The notes under the pieces were generated by a model. That model did not search any database, had not been told where the DNA came from, and saw only the letters and a list, made by a program, of their open reading frames with translations. A DNA stretch of 64,000 nt from Hyphomicrobiales bacterium (GTDB taxonomy: Bacteria > Pseudomonadota > Alphaproteobacteria > Rhizobiales > Rhizobiaceae), in the NCBI GenBank assembly GCA_900469965.1, contig UBZP01000017.1, positions 310,001 to 374,000 on the forward strand, in the 5' to 3' direction. How positions within the stretch are numbered: the stretch's first letter is position 1; every line of letters starts with the position of its first letter. The position numbers and the translations under genes are program-made. Of this stretch, positions 9,357 through 17,924 are shown piece after piece.

Positions 9357-10415
9357 GTGAAAGCGAGAAACGGAAAGGTCGCATTGCGCGCCGCGGCGGC
9401 TGTGATCGCCATGAGCCTGACCGCGGGGACGGCATCGGCCGCAGACCTCGTCATCTCCAACTGGGACGGCTACATGGCGAAGGACATCGCCGAGAGCTTC
9501 AAGGCGGCGACGGGCCTGGAGATCGAGGTCGTCAACCACGCGACCAACGAAGAGATCATGGGCAAGCTCATGGCGAGTGGCGGCAAGGGCTACGACATCG
9601 TCTTCGTCTCGTCGCCTTTCGCCGAGGTGTTGAATGCGCAGGGGCTCGTCGAGCCGCTGGACAAGTCCGCGATCCCCAATCTCGCCAATCTCTATCCGGA
9701 GGCCGCCGCACTCGCCTATGATCCGGGCAACGCCTTCTCCGTCCCCTACACCTGGGGCACGACCGGGCTCTGCTATCGTTCCGACAAGGTGAGCGGCACG
9801 CCCGACAGCTGGATGAGCCTGCTTCAGCCGGCAGACGACATCAAGGGCAAGACGACCATGCTGGCGACCGACCGCTGGCTGATGGGCGCGGGCCTGCTCG
9901 CCAAGGGCTATTCGGTCAACGAGGCCGATCCGGCCAAGATCAACGAGGCGCGCGATCTCCTGATCGAGGCGAAGAAGACGCTGCTCGCCTATGACGACAC
10001 CACCTTCTATTCCAAGCTCGTCTCCGGCGAGGCGTCGCTGGTGCACGCCTGGGACGGCTGGTGCAACTACGGCATCTCCGAGAACAAGGACATCAAGTTC
10101 GTCGTGCCGAAGGAGGGGTCGGACCTCTGGGTCGACACCATGGTCGTGCTGAAGGGCTCGGAAAACAAGGACAACGCGATGAAGTTCATCAACTTCATCC
10201 TGGATGCAAAGAACCACGCCTGGGCGGCGGAGAACATCCTCTACAAGGTGCCGAACAAGGCCGCCATGGAGAGCCTGCCGGCAGCGCTCGGCGAGCAGTA
10301 CCCGAACATGAAGATGCCGCCGGCCGAACTCGCCAAGTACGAGCTGCTCCGCGACCTCGGCCCGGCACAGAAGGACTATTCGCGCGCCGTGAGCGAGATC
10401 AAGGCCGCGAACTGA
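9357..10415 (+). CDS. ABC importer substrate-binding protein, polyamine (PotD/PotF) type
   Basis: This 352-residue periplasmic binding protein has a signal peptide (residues 1-28, cleavage near TASA-ADL). Its mature start is LVISNWDGYMAKDIAESFKAATGLEIEV, typical of spermidine/putrescine-binding proteins. LMASGGKGYDIVFVSSPFAEVL and VVPKEGSDLWVDTMVVLKGSENKDNAMKFINFIL are further family segments. The start is GTG at 9357, behind AAGGGAG. It heads an importer operon with two permeases and an ATPase. Family members bind polyamines, but some take up opine-like or other cationic amino compounds. The ligand here is not known. Confidence 0.92.
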   Translation: MKARNGKVALRAAAAVIAMSLTAGTASAADLVISNWDGYMAKDIAESFKAATGLEIEVVNHATNEEIMGKLMASGGKGYDIVFVSSPFAEVLNAQGLVEPLDKSAIPNLANLYPEAAALAYDPGNAFSVPYTWGTTGLCYRSDKVSGTPDSWMSLLQPADDIKGKTTMLATDRWLMGAGLLAKGYSVNEADPAKINEARDLLIEAKKTLLAYDDTTFYSKLVSGEASLVHAWDGWCNYGISENKDIKFVVPKEGSDLWVDTMVVLKGSENKDNAMKFINFILDAKNHAWAAENILYKVPNKAAMESLPAALGEQYPNMKMPPAELAKYELLRDLGPAQKDYSRAVSEIKAAN

Positions 10416-10421
10416 CTTCGT

Positions 10422-10547
10422 CCTTCTCCCTGCGTGCGGGGAGACGGTGCCGGCCGGCGGATGAGGGGCCACCCCAATTGAGGTGGCGGCCTCCGTTGAG
10501 TCCAGCCCCTCACCCCAGCCCTCTCCCCGCAAGCGGGGAGAGGGGGC
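10422..10547. repeat. palindromic intergenic repeats (rhizobial REP/RIME-like), copies 1 and 2
   Basis: The 227-bp gap between the binding-protein and permease genes is filled by two copies of a C/G-rich palindromic element. The first (10422-10469) ends in CCGGCGGATGAGGGG. The second (10503-10547) contains a perfect 12-bp stem, CCCTCTCCCCGC / GCGGGGAGAGGG, with an AA loop (10519-10544). Such hairpins can stabilise or attenuate mRNA between a highly expressed binding protein and its permeases. Related copies are at 13459, 16190 and 17850. Confidence 0.75.
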
Positions 10548-10642
10548 GCCAGTGTCGTGCCCCGCCGCGCATTTTCCTCATCGGCGGGTGCGTTGGCAGC
10601 CACGTCGCTTTTTCATGGAACAGCAGCAAGGCCCACTCCGAC

Positions 10643-11506
10643 GTGTCGTTCAATGCCACCAGACCGAACCTGCTTGCCGCTCCCGGCGTGGCCTGGCTGA
10701 TGGCCTTCATGGTGGTGCCGTGCCTGCTGGTCTTGTCCTATGCCTTCTTCCAGCGCGGCGTCTGGGGCGGCATCGACTACACCTTCACGCTGGAGAACTT
10801 CGCCCGCGTCGCCGATCCGCTCTATGCGCGGATTTTCCTCAACTCCGCCCGCATCGCGCTGACGACCACGGTGATCGCGATCCTGATCGCCTATCCGGCC
10901 GCCTATGCCATTTCGCGGGCGCCGCGGCTGCGCCAGCCGATCCTGCTCTTCTTCGCCGTCCTGCCCTTCTGGAGCAACTACCTGATCCGCACCTATGCCT
11001 GGATCGTGCTGCTCAACCGGGAGGGGCTGGTGAACAATCTCATCCGTTCGCTCGGCTACACCGGCGAACCGCTGTCGCTGCTCTATACCGAGGGTGCGGT
11101 GATCACCGGCCTCGTCTACAACTACCTGCCCTTCGTGATCCTTGCGATCTATTCGACGCTGTCGCGGCTGAACCCGGAGCTGATGGAGGCCTCGCGCGAT
11201 CTCGGCGCCGGGCCGGTCCGTACCTTCTGGCGCGTGACGCTGCCGCTGACCCTGCCCGGCGTCGCCGCCGGCGGCGTGTTCGTCTTCGTGCTGTCGATCG
11301 GCAATTTCGTCACCCCGGCGCTGCTCGGCGGCGGCCGCTTCCAGATGGTCGGCAACCTCGTCTACGACCAGTTCCTGACCGCCAACGACTGGCCGTTCGG
11401 CGCTGCCCTCGGCATGGCGCTGATCGCCACCATGATCGTTCTCCTGTTCGCCCAGGCCCGCGCCACCGCGCATGCGAGCGGCGAAGGGAGAGGGGAGGCG
11501 GCATGA
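10643..11506 (+). CDS. ABC importer permease, PotB/PotH type
   Basis: The 287-residue permease shows about six membrane segments and the cytoplasmic coupling motif [25 protein letters not shown] (about 190-215) that docks to the ATPase. The chosen GTG at 10643 gives the normal family length, although no good ribosome-binding site precedes it. The frame stays open far upstream through the intergenic repeats, so the start is uncertain. Its TGA overlaps the next gene's ATG (ATGA at 11503-11506). It is the first of two permeases of the polyamine-type importer. Confidence 0.88.
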   Translation: MSFNATRPNLLAAPGVAWLMAFMVVPCLLVLSYAFFQRGVWGGIDYTFTLENFARVADPLYARIFLNSARIALTTTVIAILIAYPAAYAISRAPRLRQPILLFFAVLPFWSNYLIRTYAWIVLLNREGLVNNLIRSLGYTGEPLSLLYTEGAVITGLVYNYLPFVILAIYSTLSRLNPELMEASRDLGAGPVRTFWRVTLPLTLPGVAAGGVFVFVLSIGNFVTPALLGGGRFQMVGNLVYDQFLTANDWPFGAALGMALIATMIVLLFAQARATAHASGEGRGEAA

Positions 11507-12351
11507 GCGGGCAGACGACCATGGGCGCGATGACGGCCGCGCCGCCGGCGGCGGGCGCTACCGTGCCGGGGGTGTTTCGGCGCAGGCTGCCGGGCCGCAT
11601 CGTGCTGCTGTTGGTCTTCGGCTTCCTCTACCTGCCGATCGCCGTGCTCGTCCTCCTGTCCTTCAACGACAGCGGCCTGCCGACGTCCTGGTCCGGCTTC
11701 TCCACCCGCTGGTATGTCGCGCTCGCCGGCAACGGCGACATCCTGCGCGCGGCCTGGAACACGCTCGTGGTCGCCGTGTTCGCCACGCTGATCTCGACGG
11801 TGCTCGGCACGCTCCTGGCGCTCGGCATGGAGACGCGGCGGCGCAAGAGCAACGGGCTGGAGGCGCTGGCGTTTGCGCCGATGGTGATCCCCGACATCGT
11901 GCTCGCCGTGGCCCTGCTGTCGTTCTTCTCGCGGCTGAACCTGACGATGGGGCTGCACACGATCGTCATCAGCCACGTGGTCTTCGACCTCGCCTTCGTC
12001 TGCTCGGTGGTGCGCGCACGGCTGAAGAACTTCGACTACTCGATCGTCGAGGCCTCGCGCGATCTCGGCGCGTCCGGCTGGACGACCTTCTGGCGGATCA
12101 CCTTCCCGGTGCTGCTGCCGGCCATCGTCGCCGGCGCGCTGCTGGCGTTCACGCTTTCGGTCGACGAGTTCATCATCGCCTTCTTCACCGCCGGCGCCGG
12201 CCGCTCCTCGATCACCCTTCCCATGCAGATCTACTCGATGATCCGCTTCGGCATCACGCCCGAGGTCAATGCGCTCGCGACGATCGTCATGGGGGTGAGC
12301 GCGACCGCGCTGATGATCTCGCAATGGCTCAACAAAGAACAGGTTCGATGA
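11503..12351 (+). CDS. ABC importer permease, PotC/PotI type
   Basis: The 282-residue second permease has six predicted membrane helices and the EAA loop [24 protein letters not shown] (about 180-205). A conserved [14 protein letters not shown] segment follows, typical of PotC/PotI. It overlaps the upstream permease by ATGA, and its own TGA overlaps the ATPase start in the same way. This indicates tight translational coupling and equal subunit supply. Its partners are the genes at 9357, 10643 and 12348. Confidence 0.92.
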   Translation: MSGQTTMGAMTAAPPAAGATVPGVFRRRLPGRIVLLLVFGFLYLPIAVLVLLSFNDSGLPTSWSGFSTRWYVALAGNGDILRAAWNTLVVAVFATLISTVLGTLLALGMETRRRKSNGLEALAFAPMVIPDIVLAVALLSFFSRLNLTMGLHTIVISHVVFDLAFVCSVVRARLKNFDYSIVEASRDLGASGWTTFWRITFPVLLPAIVAGALLAFTLSVDEFIIAFFTAGAGRSSITLPMQIYSMIRFGITPEVNALATIVMGVSATALMISQWLNKEQVR

Positions 12352-13406
12352 ACGCAGAGACGTCCCCCATCCTCCGGATCGAGAGTGTGGCCAAGAGCTT
12401 CGGCCCGGTGACCGCCGTCGACGGCGTCTCGATCGACGTGCGCGAGAACGAGTTCTTCGCGCTGCTCGGGCCGTCGGGCTGCGGCAAGACCACGCTCTTG
12501 CGCATGCTTGCCGGCTTCGAGACGCCGAATGCTGGTCGCATCCTGCTCGACGGCCGGGACATATCGCCGCTGCCGCCGGAGAAGCGGCCGCTGAACCTGA
12601 TGTTCCAGTCCTATGCGCTGTTCCCGCACATGAGCGTCCGCCAGAACCTCGCCTACGGGCTGGAGATGGAGCGGCTGGAGAAGGCCGAGATCCGCCGCCG
12701 CGTCGACGAGACGCTGTCGACCACCGATCTCACCCAGTTCGCCGACCGCAAGCCCGACCAGCTCTCCGGCGGCCAGAAGCAGCGGGTGGCGCTGGCGCGC
12801 GCGCTCGTCAAGCGGCCGAAGGTATTGCTGCTCGACGAACCGCTCGGGGCGCTGGACAAGAAGCTGCGCGAGAAGATGCAGCTCGAATTGAAGCGCATGC
12901 AGCACGAGGCCGGCATCACCTTCGTCATCGTCACCCACGACCAGGAAGAGGCGCTGGTGATGGCCGACCGGATGGCAATCCTGAAGGACGGGCGGCTGCT
13001 GCAGGTCGGCACGCCGGAGGCGATCTACGAGCGGCCGGCCGATCGCTTCGTCGCCAATTTCATCGGGGTGATGAACTTCATCGACGGCCGCGTGGGCGAG
13101 GGCGGCCTGTTCGAGGCGGAGGGACTGCGGCTGGCGCTGGCCGATGCCGGGCCCGGCCCGGCGACGCTCGCCATCCGCCCGGAAAACGTTGCCCTGGGCG
13201 CGCTAGGCGAGGGCCTCGCCGGAACGATCGCCGACATCGCCTATCACGGGCTCGACCGCGTGCTGCATGTCAAGACGGCGGCCTCACCGGTGCCGCTGCA
13301 GATCCGCGTCCCGGTGAGCGGGACGGCCACCCACCAGGTCGGCGATGCGCTGAGCCTCAGGATCGACCCGGCCCGCTGCCGGCTGTTTGCGGGAGCGGCG
13401 GCATGA
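12348..13406 (+). CDS. ABC importer ATPase, PotA/PotG type
   Basis: The 352-residue ATPase has Walker [10 protein letters not shown] (about 41-49), the Q-loop [10 protein letters not shown], signature LSGGQKQR (about 139), Walker [12 protein letters not shown] and the switch His in [11 protein letters not shown]-terminal TOBE-type regulatory region (about 275-345) follows, including [10 protein letters not shown]. It powers the importer encoded just upstream and overlaps the second permease by ATGA at 12348-12351. A palindromic repeat follows it, before the second glycosyltransferase. Confidence 0.94.
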   Translation: MNAETSPILRIESVAKSFGPVTAVDGVSIDVRENEFFALLGPSGCGKTTLLRMLAGFETPNAGRILLDGRDISPLPPEKRPLNLMFQSYALFPHMSVRQNLAYGLEMERLEKAEIRRRVDETLSTTDLTQFADRKPDQLSGGQKQRVALARALVKRPKVLLLDEPLGALDKKLREKMQLELKRMQHEAGITFVIVTHDQEEALVMADRMAILKDGRLLQVGTPEAIYERPADRFVANFIGVMNFIDGRVGEGGLFEAEGLRLALADAGPGPATLAIRPENVALGALGEGLAGTIADIAYHGLDRVLHVKTAASPVPLQIRVPVSGTATHQVGDALSLRIDPARCRLFAGAAA

Positions 13407-13458
13407 GGCGTCCAATGCTCGCGGATGCGGGTGGGGCCTTGCCCCCTGCGGCCATGGT

Positions 13459-13504
13459 CCTTCGCCCCGCTTGCGGGGAGAAGCTGCCGGCAGGCGGATG
13501 AAGG
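13459..13504. repeat. palindromic intergenic repeat, copy 3
   Basis: CCTTCGCCCCGC-TT-GCGGGGAGAAG followed by CTGCCGGCAGGCGGATGAAGG lies between the importer ATPase and the second glycosyltransferase. It is the same family as the copies at 10422-10547, 16190-16309 and 17850-17877. Confidence 0.75.
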
Positions 13505-13554
13505 ACGTTGCCGGGGCAGAACGGAATTCACGGACGTCATAAAGAGGGAACACC

Positions 13555-14847
13555 ATGTCCAAGACCATCGCATTCTTTCCGGAGGCGGCCTTCGGGCCGG
13601 CGCTGAACTCGGTCGGCATCGCGCAAGCCGTCGAGGCGCTCGGCCACAAGGCCGTGTTCCTCTCCGATCCGGGCTTCGTGTCGGTCTATGAGGGCTACGG
13701 CTTCGAGGCGCATCCGGTCAACCTGTCGGAGCCGATGCCGGCCGAGCAGATGGCGAAGTTCTGGGAGGACTTCATCAACGGCCATATCCCGAATTTCCGC
13801 AAGTCCCCGATCGACCAGGTCGACAACTACGTCAAGGACTGCTGGACGGCGATCGTCGACAGCGCCAAGTGGGCGCAGAAGGACCTGCCGGGCGTGCTCG
13901 CCAGGATCAAGCCGGACCTGATCTGCGTCGACAACGTCATCCTGTTTCCGGCGATCAAGCAGTTCGGCAAGCCGTGGGTGCGGATCATCTCCTGCTCTGA
14001 GAACGAGATCGAGGATCCGAAGATCCCGCCGCACCTGTCGGGCTGCGGCGAGAAGGACTATGCCTGCCATGCGGCCTATCGCGACCGCTTCAACAGGGTG
14101 ATCAAGCCGATCCACGACGACTTCAACGCTTTCCTGGCGGAGAACGGCGAGGCGGCCTATCCGATCGGCCAGTTCTTCGAGGCCTCGCCCTTCATGAACC
14201 TGCTGCTCTATCCGGAGCCGGTGAAGTTCGCGCGCGAGCATCCGCTCGAGCCGAAGCAGTTCCAGTATCTCGAAGGCTGCGTGCGCAAGGAGAAGGCCTA
14301 CGAGGTGCCGGCGTTCGCGGAGAAGAACGACAAGCCGCTGATCTACATCTCCTTCGGCTCGCTCGGCGCGGGCGACACCGACCTCTTGAAGCGGCTGATC
14401 GCAACCATCGGCAAGCTGCCCTACCGCGCGCTTGTCAATGTCGGCGACTACAAGGACCAGTATGCGGACCTGCCGGGCAACGTCATCGTCGACAGCTGGT
14501 TTCCGCAACCCTCCGTCATCCCGCAGGTCGACGCGGTCATCCACCACGGCGGCAACAACTCGTTCACCGAGTGCCTCTACTTCGGCAAGCCGGCGATCAT
14601 CATGCCCTATGTCTGGGACGGCCACGACAACGCCACCCGCGTCGACGAGACCGGCCACGGCTTCAAGATGCCGCGCTACGACTGGACCGACGCCGATCTC
14701 GCCGCAAAGCTCGACGCCTGCATCAACAATCCCGCGATGAAGACGAAGCTCGCCGCCACCAGCGCCCACATGCAGGCCCGCAGCGGCCCGAAGAAGGCCG
14801 CGGCGATCCTGGACGAACTGGTGAAGACGGGGAAATTCGATGGCTGA
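13555..14847 (+). CDS. GT1-family (YjiC/MGT-like) glycosyltransferase, copy B
   Basis: The 430-residue paralogue of the 6903-8198 product is collinear with it along its whole length: KTIAFFPEAAFGPALNSVGIAQ at the start, and HHGGNNSFTECLYFGKPAI with WDGHDNATR in the donor site. Like copy A it lacks the usual GHxxP histidine, having GPALN instead. GAGGG lies 9 nt upstream of the ATG. It follows the importer operon, so glycosyl transfer appears linked to the imported compound or to its resistance or storage. Donor and acceptor are unknown. Retention of both copies suggests a heteromer or two acceptors. Confidence 0.86.
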   Translation: MSKTIAFFPEAAFGPALNSVGIAQAVEALGHKAVFLSDPGFVSVYEGYGFEAHPVNLSEPMPAEQMAKFWEDFINGHIPNFRKSPIDQVDNYVKDCWTAIVDSAKWAQKDLPGVLARIKPDLICVDNVILFPAIKQFGKPWVRIISCSENEIEDPKIPPHLSGCGEKDYACHAAYRDRFNRVIKPIHDDFNAFLAENGEAAYPIGQFFEASPFMNLLLYPEPVKFAREHPLEPKQFQYLEGCVRKEKAYEVPAFAEKNDKPLIYISFGSLGAGDTDLLKRLIATIGKLPYRALVNVGDYKDQYADLPGNVIVDSWFPQPSVIPQVDAVIHHGGNNSFTECLYFGKPAIIMPYVWDGHDNATRVDETGHGFKMPRYDWTDADLAAKLDACINNPAMKTKLAATSAHMQARSGPKKAAAILDELVKTGKFDG

Positions 14848-14860
14848 GGCATCGCTTCGA

Positions 14861-15062
14861 GTTCACCCCCCTCTGGCCTGCCGGCCATCTCCCCCTCAAG
14901 GGGGGAGATCGGCAAAGGGCGCGCTGACCGCCCCCAACCGATCTTGGAGCACGGCAGGCCTCGAAGGCCTATTGATCGGAACGGCGACAGGACCTGGCGC
15001 TTGCCGCGTTCAGTCTCCCCCCTTGAGGGGGAGATGCCCGGCAGGGCAGAGGGGGGTGAGCG
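14861..15062. repeat. inverted pair of a second palindromic repeat type
   Basis: Two copies of one element face each other across about 100 bp. The left copy (14861-14912) has CACCCCCCTCTGGCCTGCCG and a hairpin in CTCCCCCTCAAGGGGGGAG. The right copy (15010-15062) is nearly its reverse complement. The pair fills the 246-bp gap between glycosyltransferase B and the first cupin gene, so an RNA through it could fold into one long stem. This type differs in sequence from the other repeats in the cluster. Confidence 0.75.
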
Positions 15063-15093
15063 AGCGGACTTCGGATCGGAGAGAGGCACTGCC

Positions 15094-15456
15094 ATGACCG
15101 AGACCACAAAATCCTCCGCGCCGCATATTCACGGCGCCTCCACCTTCGCCGATCTCGTCGACTGGGGCAGCCAGCCGGACAGCCTCGAGGGCCAGTCGTC
15201 CTCCTCGGGGCGGCTCGTCTTCAAGGGGCCGGACAACCGGCCGGAAAGCGGCATCTGGGTCTGCACGCCCGGCCGCTGGCGGCTGTCGATCCCGCGCGAC
15301 GAATTCTGCCATTTCGTCGCCGGCCGCGCGGTCTATCGCTCCGACGAGGGCGAGGAGATCGCGGTCGAGGCGGGGACGGTCGTGATGTTTCCCGCCGGCT
15401 GGACCGGCGAGTGCACCGTCATCGAGACGATGCGCAACATCTACATGCTTGTCTGA
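15094..15456 (+). CDS. cupin-domain protein 1 (Cupin_3/DUF861-like)
   Basis: This 120-residue single-domain cupin has the family line GIWVCTPGRWRLSIPRDEFCHFVAGRAVYR (about 52-81) and the closing VVMFPAGWTGECTVIETMRNIYML. GAGAGG precedes the ATG at 15094. It is the first of three tandem paralogues, 9 nt before the next. Cupin_3 proteins are small beta-barrels, some of them aminohydrolases or isomerases. The His-rich metal motif of classical cupins is mostly absent here, so a catalytic role cannot be claimed. Confidence 0.85.
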   Translation: MTETTKSSAPHIHGASTFADLVDWGSQPDSLEGQSSSSGRLVFKGPDNRPESGIWVCTPGRWRLSIPRDEFCHFVAGRAVYRSDEGEEIAVEAGTVVMFPAGWTGECTVIETMRNIYMLV

Positions 15457-15465
15457 GGAGCACCG

Positions 15466-15813
15466 ATGACCACGCCATACTGGCCCGATGCCGCCAAGGT
15501 CGCCCTCGAGGACTGGGGCGCCAGCGCCACCGCCACCGAAGGCACGCCGCACATGAGCGGCAAGGTGCTCTCCGTCAACGCCGACGGCACCAGCGAGTGC
15601 GGCATCTGGTCGTGCACGCCGGGCACCCGCAAGATCACGATCGCGAGCGACGAGTTCTGCTGCTTCCTCGGCGGCCGGGGCCGGTATGTCCACGAGAGCG
15701 GCGAGGAGATCCCGGTCTTTGCAGGCGCCGTCGTCTTCTTTCCCGGCGGCTGGACCGGAACGTCGATCATCACCGAAACACTGACCAAGGCCTTCATGAG
15801 CCGCGGCGACTGA
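15466..15813 (+). CDS. cupin-domain protein 2 (Cupin_3/DUF861-like)
   Basis: The 115-residue second paralogue contains SECGIWSCTPGTRKITIASDEFCCFLGGRGRYVHESGEEI and VVFFPGGWTGTSIITETLTKAFM. It differs from its neighbours at the motif position DEFCCF (DEFCHF in the other two), so the His there is lost. The gene follows cupin 1 after 9 nt, with GAGGAG just before its ATG, and precedes cupin 3 by 21 nt. The three probably form a hetero-oligomer or act on successive intermediates. This is an inference from their tandem layout only. Confidence 0.85.
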   Translation: MTTPYWPDAAKVALEDWGASATATEGTPHMSGKVLSVNADGTSECGIWSCTPGTRKITIASDEFCCFLGGRGRYVHESGEEIPVFAGAVVFFPGGWTGTSIITETLTKAFMSRGD

Positions 15814-15834
15814 CATCGAAGAGGAAGCACCATC

Positions 15835-16182
15835 ATGCCCATCACGCCCTTTATGAAAAAGCCGCTCGAACAGGTCGACCTCGTCGACTGGGGCGTCATC
15901 CCGACCATGATCGAGGGCGAAAGCCGCACCTCCGGCAAGGTCATCCACAAGGGCCCGAACGGCGAATCCGAATGCGGGCTCTGGATCTGCACGCCGGGCA
16001 AGTGGTTCTGCCACGTCACCCGCGACGAGTTCTGCCACTTCCTGGAGGGGCACTGCACCTATGTGCACGAGAGCGGCGAGGTGATCGAGATCACCCCCGA
16101 CACGGCCGCCTTCTTCCCGCAGGACTGGAAGGGCGAGTGCACCGTCCACGAGACGATCAAGAAGGTCTACATGATCCGGTGA
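15835..16182 (+). CDS. cupin-domain protein 3 (Cupin_3/DUF861-like)
   Basis: The 115-residue third paralogue has SECGLWICTPGKWFCHVTRDEFCHFLEGHCTYVHESGEV and AAFFPQDWKGECTVHETIKKVYMI. It is the richest of the three in His and Cys (FCHV, FCHF, EGHC, CTVHE), so it is the best candidate for binding a metal. GAGGAAG lies upstream of the ATG. A double palindromic repeat separates it from the aldehyde dehydrogenase gene. Its function is unknown. Confidence 0.85.
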   Translation: MPITPFMKKPLEQVDLVDWGVIPTMIEGESRTSGKVIHKGPNGESECGLWICTPGKWFCHVTRDEFCHFLEGHCTYVHESGEVIEITPDTAAFFPQDWKGECTVHETIKKVYMIR

Positions 16183-16189
16183 GATCAAA

Positions 16190-16309
16190 ACCTGCCCCTC
16201 ACCCCGCCCTCTCCCCGCAGGCGGGGAGAGGGAGACGAAACGCTGCGGCGCGCCTCCTTCTCCCCGCTCGCGGGGAGAAGCTGCCGGCAGGCGGATGAGG
16301 GCCGTGCGC
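16190..16309. repeat. palindromic intergenic repeats, copies 4 and 5
   Basis: Two copies in opposite orientation fill the gap between cupin 3 and the aldehyde dehydrogenase gene. One has CCCTCACCCCGCCCTCTCCCC with its hairpin at 16208-16232. The other has CTTCTCCCCGC ... GCGGGGAGAAG followed by CTGCCGGCAGGCGGATGAGGG. Confidence 0.75.
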
Positions 16310-16335
16310 CGCCAGGAACCCAAGGAAACAACAGC

Positions 16336-17841
16336 ATGTTCAACCCCGCCGAACCCGTCTTCTACCGGCATCCGGACTACGTGCCTGCCGCGGGCAAGCA
16401 CCATCCGGTGATCGATCCGGCGCGGCTGACCGAGGTCGGCCGGTTCGCGATCACCACGATGGACGAGATGGAGACCGCCCTGGATGCGGCGACCACGGCC
16501 CAGCGTGGCTGGCGGAAGCTCGACGCCAAGTCGCGGGCGACCGTGCTGCACCGGATCGCCAACCGGATCGAGGCGACCGACATGCGCCGCTGCGCCGAGC
16601 TGATGTCGCGCGAGATGGGCAAGCCCTATCCCGAGGCGATCGGCGAGGTCGCCAACTGCGCCGGTGCCTTCCGCTATTTTGCCGAGATGGCGCGCGACGA
16701 GGCCGGCAAGGTCGCCGGCACGACGCAGGCCGGCTCCTTCCAGCATGCCCGCTACGAGCCGCTCGGCATCAGCGTCCACATCATGCCGTTCAACTTCCCG
16801 ATCCTGCTGATGTGCTGGACCGTCGCCGCTTCGCTTGCCTCCGGCAACGGCTGCGTCATCAAGCCGGCGCCGGCGACGACGCTTTCGACGCTGGCGTTCA
16901 TGGCCGTCTTCGAGGCGCTGCCGGCCGGCCTCGTCGCCTGCCTGCCGGGCGGCGTCGAGCTCGGCGAGGCGCTGATCGCCTCGCCCAGGACCCATGCGGT
17001 CGCCTTCACCGGATCGGTTGCGGCCGGCAGGGCGGTCGCGGTCGCGGCTGCCGGCCAGATGAAGCCGGCGGTGATCGAGGCCGGCGGCTCCGACCCGATG
17101 ATCATTTCCCGGCATGCGCCGCTGGAGGTGGCCGCCGCCGGTGCGGTCACGGCGGCCTTCCACATGTCCGGCCAGGTCTGCACCTCGGCGGAGCGCTTCT
17201 TCGTCGTCGAAGACGTGCACGACGCCTTCGTCGAACGGTTCGCCGCCGAGACCAGGCGGCTTCGCATTGGCAACGGGCTGTCGAAGGCCGAGATCGGCCC
17301 GCTGGTGTCGGAGGCGGCGCGCGCCAAGGTGATCCGCCTCGTCGCGGACGCGAAGGCGAAAGGGGCGACCGTCGTCCTCGGCGGCAAGATCCCCGAAAGC
17401 GAGCCGGTCGGCTGGTTCTACGAGCCGACGATCCTGACCGGCTGCACCCCCGACATGGCGATCCTGCGGGAGGAGTGCTTCGGCCCGGTCGCCGCGATCA
17501 TGAAGGTCAAGGACTTCGACGAGGCGATCAGCCGGGCGAACGACAGCGAATTCGGCCTCGGCGCCTCGGTCTTCACCACATCGCTCGAAGAGGCGATGGA
17601 AGCGGCCGACCGGCTGGAGGCCGGCATGGTCTGGGTCAACAATCCGCTGATCGACAATGACGCGCTGCCCTTCGGCGGCTGGAAGAAATCCGGCCTCGGC
17701 CGCGAGCTGTCGAAGCTCGGCCTCGATGCCTTCCGTCGCTCCAAGATGGTGATCATCGACCACAAGCCGGTGATCCAGGACTGGTGGTATCCCTATCCGG
17801 ACGACTGGTTCTACGAGGCCGAGGGGCGCAAGCATGTGTGA
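16336..17841 (+). CDS. aldehyde dehydrogenase-family enzyme of the importer/cupin cluster
   Basis: This 501-residue member of the aldehyde dehydrogenase superfamily has the coenzyme segment HIMPFNFPILLMCWTVAASLASG, the Glu in VIEAGGSDP and the catalytic Cys in SGQVCTSAERFF (about 284). Its C-terminus carries an unusual aromatic tail, WWYPYPDDWFYEAEG. The EAGGSDP form recalls the succinate-semialdehyde/phenylacetaldehyde side of the family more than the betaine-aldehyde enzyme at 5358. It probably oxidises an aldehyde produced in this pathway. A saccharopine-dehydrogenase-like gene follows. Confidence 0.9.
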   Translation: MFNPAEPVFYRHPDYVPAAGKHHPVIDPARLTEVGRFAITTMDEMETALDAATTAQRGWRKLDAKSRATVLHRIANRIEATDMRRCAELMSREMGKPYPEAIGEVANCAGAFRYFAEMARDEAGKVAGTTQAGSFQHARYEPLGISVHIMPFNFPILLMCWTVAASLASGNGCVIKPAPATTLSTLAFMAVFEALPAGLVACLPGGVELGEALIASPRTHAVAFTGSVAAGRAVAVAAAGQMKPAVIEAGGSDPMIISRHAPLEVAAAGAVTAAFHMSGQVCTSAERFFVVEDVHDAFVERFAAETRRLRIGNGLSKAEIGPLVSEAARAKVIRLVADAKAKGATVVLGGKIPESEPVGWFYEPTILTGCTPDMAILREECFGPVAAIMKVKDFDEAISRANDSEFGLGASVFTTSLEEAMEAADRLEAGMVWVNNPLIDNDALPFGGWKKSGLGRELSKLGLDAFRRSKMVIIDHKPVIQDWWYPYPDDWFYEAEGRKHV

Positions 17842-17849
17842 AATGGCGT

Positions 17850-17877
17850 CCCTTCTCCCCGCTTGCGGGGGAGGGGC
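17850..17877. repeat. palindromic intergenic repeat, copy 6 (short)
   Basis: CCCTTCTCCCCGC-TT-GCGGGGGAGGGG lies directly after the aldehyde dehydrogenase stop and before the saccharopine-dehydrogenase-like gene. It is the hairpin part of the same repeat family without the GGCGGATGAGG tail. Confidence 0.65.
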
Positions 17878-17924
17878 GGTCCGGCAGCGAAAACCGATAA
17901 TTTGGAACGACAGGAACACGCATC

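Noticed and set aside
15010..17919. 969-codon open frame on the minus strand
   Set aside because: It lies opposite the cupins and the aldehyde dehydrogenase and runs through intergenic repeats. It shows no recognisable domain.
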